DNA of 39,646 nt from an uncultured Thalassotalea sp. (GTDB taxonomy: Bacteria; Pseudomonadota; Gammaproteobacteria; Enterobacterales; Alteromonadaceae), in the NCBI GenBank assembly GCA_938075435.1, contig CALJHL010000235.1:1-39646 (forward strand). Reading direction: 5' to 3'. How positions within the stretch are numbered: position 1 is the first letter of the stretch; the number at the start of each line of letters is the position of its first letter. This document shows, in pieces, positions 20,864 through 26,311 of this stretch. A model generated the notes under the pieces. The model did no database searches. It saw only the letters and a list, made by a program, of their open reading frames with translations, and was not told the DNA's origin. A program made the position numbers and the translations under genes.

Positions 20864-21631
20864 CTAGGGCGTTTCTAGTTGAATGTCCCACAAGTAATCT
20901 ACATGGCTGGTACAAATCTTACTAAATTCGGCAGCGTGTTTGTTTTTGCCATCTTGATAAAGAGAGTCGAGAATACTTTCTCTGGCTTTAAGTAAATCGC
21001 TGTAATTCTCAGCGCTTAAAGTCTCTAAACGACGATATTTGCCACCAATCACATGCGACAACCAACCCCAAGAAGTCAACTTGCCTTTGCCAATCTGGGC
21101 ATTATAAATTGGTGAAAAGTGTGTTTTAAAAATTTCATCGGCATTTTCTTCCCCCTCAAAACTACACTCCATATACACCGACAGAGCCGCTTTGCCTCTG
21201 GGCAGACTTTTCGCTGCTGAACCACTACCGGCAACAAATTGCCAAATGTTATCAACATGAGTTTTACAGCCCTTAGCCATGGCATCCGGATTTACTCCTA
21301 ACACAGCATCAAGTTTTTTGCCCATTTTCTTCTGAGCGGCAAATAAACCGTCGACACTGGGGGCGGCATGATACAAAATCCGACGCCATTCGCCGCCAGT
21401 ATGGTGAGCTAACCAACCCCAACCAGCAATAGTGCCATCTTTTACGGCAGCATCATATACTGGCGCATAGGTTGATTTCACTAACTCATCAACGGCTTTT
21501 TCTTGCACCACATCACAACTAAAATAGGTGGCGTAGGTATACATTTCGGGTTGTTTTGGTTCAGCGCCTAGCGCAAAAAAAGGCAGTAACAGCGACACCG
21601 AAAAACTTATTAACAGATTAAATTTGTTCAT
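20864..21631 (-). CDS. Secreted protein with two copies of a Cys-containing domain
   Basis: The 255-residue product has a signal peptide (hydrophobic residues 6-22, cleavage near ALG-AEP). The mature protein consists of two similar ~100-residue units, at about 31-131 and 151-249. Each holds an early Cys (39 and 156), a Y-A/S-P-V/I-Y segment, a W-G-W-L-[AS]-H-x-x-G-G-x-[WY]-R-R motif (71-84 and 188-201), and a Cys followed by T/S-H-V-D-x-[IL]-W (122-130 and 240-248). One Cys pair per repeat suggests a disulfide in each unit. The small alpha/beta repeats could form a dimeric ferredoxin-like barrel, but that is a guess. No family is recognised and no function is assigned. It is monocistronic and terminates towards fre. 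Confidence 0.85.
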   Translation of the reverse strand: MNKFNLLISFSVSLLLPFFALGAEPKQPEMYTYATYFSCDVVQEKAVDELVKSTYAPVYDAAVKDGTIAGWGWLAHHTGGEWRRILYHAAPSVDGLFAAQKKMGKKLDAVLGVNPDAMAKGCKTHVDNIWQFVAGSGSAAKSLPRGKAALSVYMECSFEGEENADEIFKTHFSPIYNAQIGKGKLTSWGWLSHVIGGKYRRLETLSAENYSDLLKARESILDSLYQDGKNKHAAEFSKICTSHVDYLWDIQLETP

Positions 21632-22096
21632 ATTATTATTTCCTTGTCCTCAGTTAGAGCAAATACCAATGCAATAAAATATTTATTAAATTGGTATAAT
21701 AACCCCGCTAAGCATAGACCATCGAAACAGTAACATTAGAGCAAATAAATCTATAATTTTACTTTTTTATTCAAAAAAAGCATAAAAGATTTTATCGGAT
21801 CTGTCGATAAAATCGGTGATGAACAGGTAAGCGAAGTCGTTAAGTTATGGCACAGCTGTCTATTCCCGTTGGCATTGATGTTGTCTGGCTTGGTAGTCTG
21901 GTCCGCGAGCTCGCCTCGTGAAGATATTTGTGTTTTGCAATAAAGACAAAACATCAGGGCTGATGAGCTTTTTCAGATGATATAGCTGTCGGTCATTTAA
22001 TTTGTCAGCTCGATTGAAATAGTTAAAAATAGCGGTTTAGCCAATTGATTCTTCGTGGCTAAACCTTTTCGAAAGGCTTAGAAGGTTGAACTGTCC
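21632..22096. other. Gene-less region upstream of the secreted protein and downstream of norF
   Basis: No convincing gene in 465 bases. Contents: an inverted repeat ATACCAAT (21664-21671) / ATTGGTAT (21691-21698) just upstream of the secreted-protein gene; a plus-strand open frame 21749-21943 with no start codon but a protein-like composition; and a hairpin at 22034-22065 that probably ends the norEF transcript. Confidence 0.5.
22034..22065 (-). terminator. Probable terminator of the norEF-like operon
   Basis: Ten-base perfect stem GGTTTAGCCA / TGGCTAAACC with a 12-base loop. On the minus strand it is followed by GCTATTTTTAA, 31 bases after the last norF stop. On the plus strand it is followed by TTTTC. 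Confidence 0.65.
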
Positions 22097-22366
22097 CTAA
22101 AATATAAGGTAAATTAACGCAATGATGGTGGGTATTAAAATGACATAAGACAGCAACAAGTTACGCCAAAATTTGGGCGCATGTTTTAACTCCATAAAGA
22201 CATCAATAATTTGTAGGCCCTTGAAGGTCGAAATCATTAATATGCCCGCTAAAAAAACATTTTTTATATTGTCGGTTACACTCAACTCCATTCCACCTAA
22301 AAAGGCCGAAATAACAGTCAAACCAATTAAGTAAAGATAAGCTTTTAAGGCGATGCGAAAATTCAT
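22097..22366 (-). CDS. NorF-like / cytochrome oxidase subunit IV-family membrane protein, copy 1
   Basis: Small (89-residue) membrane protein with about three helices and the motif FKGLQIIDVFMELKHAPKFWRNLLLSYV, typical of the prokaryotic oxidase subunit IV / NorF family (K-G-x-x-x-[IV]-D-x-F-M-E-L). The ATG at 22366 is preferred because its AGGAG lies 8 bases away; the alternative ATG at 22372 would be only 2 bases from it. The start lies just past the stop of the NorE-like gene, so the pair is coupled. In denitrifiers NorF assists NO reductase maturation or activity. The same family also serves haem-copper oxidases, so the exact partner is open. Confidence 0.82.
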   Translation of the reverse strand: MNFRIALKAYLYLIGLTVISAFLGGMELSVTDNIKNVFLAGILMISTFKGLQIIDVFMELKHAPKFWRNLLLSYVILIPTIIALIYLIF

Positions 22367-22377
22367 AGTCATATCTC

Positions 22378-22974
22378 CTAATGAATGACATACAATAAAG
22401 GAAAAAGTATCACCCAGACTAGATCAACCATGTGCCAATAGCAGGCGCCTGCCTCGAAGCCTGAAATAGCCTTATTTTGATATTCTCCCTTAAACGCTTT
22501 TAACGCGATAAAAGATAAAATAACCATGCCTAACAGCACATGCATAAAATGAAAAGCGGTGATAAAAAAGTATAGCGTGAAATAGGTATTACTTGATATA
22601 CCAAAACCCAGTTCGAATAATTGACTGTATTCCCAAAACTTTACCACGATATACAGCATCGCCATAATCAATGCGGCAATCATAAACATGACTGATGGAC
22701 GATTTTTCTGTTGCTTAATTGCATTTAAGCTTAAGGCAACAAAAAAACTGCTAGTGATCAAAGCCACGGTATTAATTGCGCCGGCAATGGGATGCAAGTA
22801 ACTTTGACCAAGCTGAAACATTTCAGGATAAAGCTGCCGTGTTATCGCAAAAGCAATAAAAAAAATGGCAAATACGGTCAGTTCAGCCAAGATAAAAAAC
22901 CACATCGCCAAATCACCGGGTAAATAAGGTTTTTTCGTTTGCTCTTCTATAGGTAAAGTATTTGTATTTAGCAT
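22378..22974 (-). CDS. norE: NorE-like / cytochrome oxidase subunit III-family membrane protein, copy 1
   Basis: A 198-residue protein with five predicted helices and the subunit III/NorE pattern: the start YLPGDLAMWFFILAELTVFAIFF, the middle VVKFWEYSQLFELGFGISSNTYFTLYFFITAFHFMHVLLG, and the end CYWHMVDLVWVILFPLLYV. Short length (oxidase subunit III is usually 260 or more) and the nearby nnrS and nsrR favour NorE, which is associated with NO reductase function. It is 11 bases downstream of the second NorF-like gene. There are no catalytic haem or copper ligands, as expected for this subunit type. Confidence 0.85.
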   Translation of the reverse strand: MLNTNTLPIEEQTKKPYLPGDLAMWFFILAELTVFAIFFIAFAITRQLYPEMFQLGQSYLHPIAGAINTVALITSSFFVALSLNAIKQQKNRPSVMFMIAALIMAMLYIVVKFWEYSQLFELGFGISSNTYFTLYFFITAFHFMHVLLGMVILSFIALKAFKGEYQNKAISGFEAGACYWHMVDLVWVILFPLLYVIH

Positions 22975-22984
22975 CTTGGCCTAT

Positions 22985-23242
22985 TCAAAATAAAACCGTT
23001 AAAATAATCATTGATGGAAAGAAGATAAAATATGACCGCATTAATATTCGTAACGGTCTATTGGCTTGTTTTAACTCCATAAAGTGATCAATGACGACTA
23101 AGCCTTTATACATCACGGTAAGTGCCACCAACACACTCACCAACGCGGTTGAATCAAATTGCTCACCCAAGAATGTGTTAAATAAGGTAATAGCGATTAA
23201 CGCCCACCAATAATATTCAAGTTTTCCTATCGACTTCATCAT
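22985..23242 (-). CDS. NorF-like / cytochrome oxidase subunit IV-family membrane protein, copy 2
   Basis: Paralogue of the 22097-22366 product: 85 residues, about three helices, motif MYKGLVVIDHFMELKQANRPLRILMRSYF matching the FKGLQIIDVFMELKHAPK stretch of copy 1. The ribosome-binding site AGGAG precedes two adjacent ATGs; the second (23239) has the better spacing. It lies 6 bases after the NorE-like copy 2 stop and 11 bases before NorE-like copy 1, so all four membrane genes should be on one transcript. Confidence 0.82.
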   Translation of the reverse strand: MMKSIGKLEYYWWALIAITLFNTFLGEQFDSTALVSVLVALTVMYKGLVVIDHFMELKQANRPLRILMRSYFIFFPSMIILTVLF

Positions 23243-23248
23243 AATCTC

Positions 23249-23866
23249 CTAGCGCAACACATATAACAGTGGGAATATTAAAATCCACATTAGGTCGATC
23301 ATATGCCAATACACAGCTAAAGCTTCTAGGCCTGAATTGTTTTTTGCCGAATAGGCACCCTTTCGCAACCGAAAAATCACCCATAAAATGGCACATGAAG
23401 CCCAACCGACATGCAGAAAATGATTAAAGGTCATATAATAATAAACGGTAAAAAATTCACTGGTATTGGTGCTAAAACCTTGTAAGTCATTCCAGTGAAA
23501 TTCCCATGTTTTTACCGCTAAATATAAACAGCCGCAAGTAAAGGCAAGCCATAAATAACGTTCACATTTAGGTAAATTATCAACTCGAATGTTAGCCATG
23601 GCTTTCGCCATAAAGTAACTGCTCGACAATAAAATAATCGTATTGGCAACCCCAAGGGTAGTATTTAAACTTTGCGGCCCCGCAGCAAATATTTCTGGGT
23701 AGTGAAATTTAGCAAAAAAATAAGCAACAAAGAATATTCCAAATTCAGTAAGCTCTGACAAAATTCCCACCCAAATAGGGATATTACCGGGAATTCTGCC
23801 AGCGCGTTTTTCACTCCACGAACTTGGAAATATTGCCAGTGAATTATTTGAAAGATCTTTACTCAT
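23249..23866 (-). CDS. norE: NorE-like / cytochrome oxidase subunit III-family membrane protein, copy 2
   Basis: A 205-residue, five-helix protein. It opens with RIPGNIPIWVGILSELTEFGIFFVAYFF, then LAVKTWEFHWNDLQGFSTNTSEFFTVYYYMTFNHFLHVGW, and ends AVYWHMIDLMWILIFPLLYVLR. This is the same architecture as the other NorE-like gene, with a ~10-residue longer N-terminus (SSWSEKRAGRIPGN) that looks like classical NorE. It is first in the norE-norF-norE-norF run. The 70-90 bases upstream show no clear NsrR palindrome, so how this operon is controlled is unclear. Confidence 0.85.
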   Translation of the reverse strand: MSKDLSNNSLAIFPSSWSEKRAGRIPGNIPIWVGILSELTEFGIFFVAYFFAKFHYPEIFAAGPQSLNTTLGVANTIILLSSSYFMAKAMANIRVDNLPKCERYLWLAFTCGCLYLAVKTWEFHWNDLQGFSTNTSEFFTVYYYMTFNHFLHVGWASCAILWVIFRLRKGAYSAKNNSGLEALAVYWHMIDLMWILIFPLLYVLR

Positions 23867-23960
23867 ACCAGCCTTTATTTATTAAATTGCCTAACTGTTT
23901 TAACTTTTACCACGTTATCGTTATACCTAACGTTAGTTGAAATTTTTACTAATCAGAAAT

Positions 23961-23994
23961 AAACCCCGTTCGGTAAGATTAATGAACGGGGTTT
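23961..23994 (-). terminator. Terminator after the small Cys-rich gene
   Basis: Eleven-base perfect stem AAACCCCGTTC / GAACGGGGTTT with a 12-base loop, followed on the minus strand by ATTTCTGATT. It lies 37 bases after the stop of the 35-residue gene and separates it from the norEF promoter. Confidence 0.8.
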
Positions 23995-24031
23995 GCAGCA
24001 AGGTTTCGAGCAGTCGTTTTAATGCTAACGA

Positions 24032-24139
24032 CTACGCACTCTGCTGTTCTTGTTGCTCTGCTTGCTTAGCCTCCTCCTCTGCTTGCTCTGTTTTTTTCTC
24101 TTCGTGTCCAGTACCGCCACATCCACCACAACAACTCAT
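24032..24139 (-). CDS. 35-residue Cys-rich protein in the NO-response cluster
   Basis: A very short gene with a strong ribosome-binding site (AAAGGAGA, then five bases, then ATG) and its own terminator. The product starts MSCCGGCGGTGHEE, with three Cys and one His in the first 12 residues. The rest is a Glu/Gln/Lys/Ala helix-like tail with KQAEQQEQQSA at the end. The N-terminal CC-x-x-C plus His looks suited to binding a metal or an Fe-S unit, or to reacting with NO; that is inference. It lies between nnrS and the norEF genes, all on the same strand. Similar tiny CCG-rich proteins occur in gammaproteobacteria, but I cannot name a family with certainty. Confidence 0.72.
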   Translation of the reverse strand: MSCCGGCGGTGHEEKKTEQAEEEAKQAEQQEQQSA

Positions 24140-24242
24140 AAATATCTCCTTTAGGATTTTAGTTAATTAATATAAAAAATAGTTCAATACATAAACGATG
24201 TTAAAAATGTACTATTTAATCACCGTTATTTAAGTAACGGTT

Positions 24243-25439
24243 TTACACTTTTGGTGTCGTTAAAATAGGTAAATACAATGCAACAAAGCTGCCATAAGCA
24301 ATAACCCACAGCATGACTGCCAATGAAATCATATGATTATAATTACCAATAAAATAGCTGCCAAATACACGAATAACAAAAGCCAGAAAAATAGCAGCAA
24401 AGGCTAGGGTCATCACTTTACCTACGACAATATTACGGCCGGTGTGGCCTAAAGAAACTCGTGAAATCATGGCCAGGATCATCGAAGCCATAGCGCCAAC
24501 AGTCAGTGCATGTATCGCCTGAGAATGACTCACCAAAGTAGTAATTTCAGCAAGGCCAAACATAATAAGCCCAATCGCTATTGCCCAATAACTTAAATGT
24601 AATGGCCAAACTAACGGTGTCTTTAAGGTAACTTTAAAATTCCAACGAAAAACTCGAATGGCGTGAGCTAAACCACTGACAATAAAAATGCTGGCGCTTA
24701 AAAAAGCTGGTAAGGGTAAAAAATCAAAGCTACAAATCACCGCTAAAACAGTACTAATTATTGCTGTTTTTTCCAGCCAAGGTAATGACTCGACCCGCTT
24801 AGTTTGGGTGCCATTGGCGGTAAACATTGGGAATACTCTGCCGCCCATAACGCACATAACTAAAGTAACTACCAACACCATGGCGGTGCTTGCCGTGGCC
24901 AGCAAGGTTGGATTTTGAGAAAAAACACTATAGTGCATCAGTACATTACAGACTGTCATTAGCAACAAAATAGGAATGAACATTAGGTTACGCCAAAGCT
25001 TCACTTTGATAATAGGATAAGCCAGTGCTGCAGCAGCTAACGGCAGAAAAACGATATCAAGACCTGCTATCAACCAAACAGAGAAGATATTAGGAAGCCA
25101 AAAAGCAATTCTTGCCAGCAACCAAATAGCAAATAAAACCATTAGTTTACCGCCATGTACGCTACGAATTCCGGTCCAATTTTGCACCGCCGTTAGCAAA
25201 AAACCAATAATAATTGCGGCGACAAAAGCAAATAACATTTCATGTATATGCCACCATAGTGCGCCGCCATAAACATTGATATTGATGTCACCTTGCAAAA
25301 CAGTATTCCAGATAATGAGTCCGAAAATACTAAATAAGGATCCGAATAAAAAAAATGGTCGAAAGGCAAACTCAAAAAAGGCCACTAAAGACATCGACGA
25401 TGTTTGCTTACTATTCGCAACATTCAGAGGGTTAGTCAT
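24243..25439 (-). CDS. nnrS: NnrS-family haem/copper membrane protein
   Basis: A 398-residue integral membrane protein with about twelve hydrophobic segments. NnrS proteins are haem- and copper-containing and protect cells against nitric oxide by an incompletely understood route. Signatures: FEFAFRPFFLFGSLFSIFGLIIW near the start, LWWHIHEMLFAFVAAIIIGFLLTAVQNWTG with the conserved His residues, GGRVFPMFTANG, and HALTVGAMASMILAMISRVSLGHTGR towards the end. It is 42 bases downstream of nsrR on the same strand, so it is probably co-regulated by NO. A weak hairpin (CCGTTA / TAACGG) lies just after the stop. Confidence 0.93.
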   Translation of the reverse strand: MTNPLNVANSKQTSSMSLVAFFEFAFRPFFLFGSLFSIFGLIIWNTVLQGDININVYGGALWWHIHEMLFAFVAAIIIGFLLTAVQNWTGIRSVHGGKLMVLFAIWLLARIAFWLPNIFSVWLIAGLDIVFLPLAAAALAYPIIKVKLWRNLMFIPILLLMTVCNVLMHYSVFSQNPTLLATASTAMVLVVTLVMCVMGGRVFPMFTANGTQTKRVESLPWLEKTAIISTVLAVICSFDFLPLPAFLSASIFIVSGLAHAIRVFRWNFKVTLKTPLVWPLHLSYWAIAIGLIMFGLAEITTLVSHSQAIHALTVGAMASMILAMISRVSLGHTGRNIVVGKVMTLAFAAIFLAFVIRVFGSYFIGNYNHMISLAVMLWVIAYGSFVALYLPILTTPKV

Positions 25440-25481
25440 AAAAACCTACCGATAAAATTAAAAGAACTTGAAACATAAATA

Positions 25482-25925
25482 TTAGGCCACTTCTATGGCG
25501 AGTATCTCACTCAATTGTTGGGCACTATTAGCGTCAACTAGGTCGGCCAGACAATAATCGTCCAACGTTATAAAAAAATTCTCTTGCGCTTTAGCAAAAA
25601 TTTGTTTGAGTTGACAACTTGGGGTAATAACGCACTGGTTATCGCTACCAAAACATTCAACCAATTTATTTCCATCTTCAAATTCTCTGACTAAAGCACC
25701 AATATTAATCTCGCTTGCGGCACGATTTAATTTAAGGCCGCCATTCTTGCCGCGTGTGGCAATTAAATAACCTTTCAAATTTAATTGTTGAACAATCTTC
25801 ATTAAATGATTTTTTGAAATAGCATAACTTTCAGCGATGGTACTTATTGTTGTGATCTGATCTTTGTTAATTGCCAGATAAATTAGCACCCGCAAAGAGT
25901 AATCGGTATAACGAGTAATATGCAT
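25482..25925 (-). CDS. nsrR: Nitric-oxide-sensing Rrf2-family repressor NsrR
   Basis: Fe-S cluster repressor that is released from DNA when NO damages its cluster. Winged-helix N-terminus MHITRYTDYSLRVLIYLA and the recognition stretch SKNHLMKIVQQLNLKGYLIATRGKNGGLKL match NsrR rather than IscR. Three cluster Cys are at 91, 98 and 104 (C-x6-C-x5-C in LVECFGSDNQCVITPSCQL). The 147-residue form from the ATG at 25925 fits the family N-terminus; a GTG 9 bases upstream is an alternative. The gene sits behind a palindrome that matches the NsrR consensus, so it is probably autoregulated, and it leads into nnrS. Confidence 0.92.
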   Translation of the reverse strand: MHITRYTDYSLRVLIYLAINKDQITTISTIAESYAISKNHLMKIVQQLNLKGYLIATRGKNGGLKLNRAASEINIGALVREFEDGNKLVECFGSDNQCVITPSCQLKQIFAKAQENFFITLDDYCLADLVDANSAQQLSEILAIEVA

Positions 25926-25947
25926 TTTTGTCACTTTTAATAGCGAA

Positions 25948-25980
25948 CCTTAAAGATGTATCTATATTACATCTTTAAGG
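25948..25980 (-). promoter_or_regulatory. NsrR-type operator over the nsrR promoter -10
   Basis: Perfect inverted repeat with 13-base arms (CCTTAAAGATGTA at 25948-25960 and TACATCTTTAAGG at 25968-25980) around a seven-base centre. The inner 23 bases (25953-25975) have the form AAGATGTATCT-A-TATTACATCTT, which agrees well with the 11-1-11 NsrR consensus known from E. coli. It covers the predicted -10. Confidence 0.85.
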
Positions 25981-25992
25981 TACCAATGTAAA
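25964..25992 (-). promoter_or_regulatory. nsrR promoter (-35 TTTACA, -10 TAATAT)
   Basis: On the minus strand TTTACA (25992-25987) and TAATAT (25969-25964) are exactly 17 bases apart. Transcription would begin near 25957, about 32 bases ahead of the ATG. The NsrR-type palindrome lies across the -10 and the start point, a layout expected for repression. Confidence 0.7.
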
Positions 25993-26035
25993 ATGCAATC
26001 TTTGCATTGAGCCAGGCTGACAATATTATTAACCA

Positions 26036-26260
26036 AATATAATGCTAGGCCCTAGCCGCACTTATTACTTATCGCAGTGAAATTTAGCGATAAATTCGGT
26101 AATTAGAGATTAAGGTGTGGCAATTAAATGAACAATAGTAAAGGGCTAACGGTCGGTTTTAGTCTGTTATGTTGGTGTTGCAGATATTGACCCTAGGTGC
26201 ATAAACGTCAGTATGCAGGGATAACAAGAAATAAAGGATCTTAAAATAAGATCCTTTTTT
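26036..26260 (+). ncRNA. Candidate small RNA divergent from nsrR
   Basis: A plus-strand terminator (26233-26265) has no upstream gene on its strand. A possible promoter lies 200 bases before it: -10 TATTAT at 26024-26029 and a weak -35 TTGCAT at 26002-26007, overlapped by the AATGCAA-TCT-TTGCATT palindrome. Between them are two hairpins. A transcript of roughly 225 bases would fit. The 20-codon ORF (MNNSKGLTVGFSLLCWCC...) inside it is too short and poorly preceded by a ribosome-binding site to be convincing. This is inference from structure only. Confidence 0.3.
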
Positions 26261-26265
26261 ATTTT
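26233..26265 (+). terminator. Strong orphan rho-independent terminator
   Basis: Eleven-base stem AAAGGATCTTA / TAAGATCCTTT with a three-base loop, followed on the plus strand by TTTATTTTAG. The minus-strand exit (ATTTCTTG) is poorer, so the plus direction is preferred; it could also act weakly for minus-strand transcripts. Confidence 0.85.
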
Positions 26266-26311
26266 AGCTTTAATAAAAATAGCACTGACTATCGATTTTT
26301 ATTGGCCAAGC

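Larger units (their letters stand above)
25981..26311. other. Gene-less stretch between nsrR and the cytochrome-peptidase gene
   Basis: About 330 bases without a convincing coding gene. It holds the AATGCAA-TCT-TTGCATT palindrome (25992-26008), a GCTAGG-C-CCTAGC palindrome (26044-26056), a TTATCGC / GCGATAA hairpin (26069-26093), a 20-codon ORF at 26128-26190, and a strong plus-strand terminator at 26233-26265. See the small-RNA candidate. Confidence 0.6.

Noticed and set aside
21751-21954. Minus-strand 67-codon frame in the norF/secreted-protein gap
   Set aside because: No ribosome-binding site, unlikely composition, and it overlaps the more protein-like plus-strand frame.
23937-24170. Plus-strand 77-codon Cys/Ser-rich frame
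   Set aside because: It is the antisense shadow of the 35-residue Cys-rich gene and its terminator, and lacks a ribosome-binding site.
26128-26190. 20-codon ORF in the region divergent from nsrR
   Set aside because: Too short, with the nearest AAGG 12-13 bases away; kept only as part of the small-RNA candidate, not as a gene.
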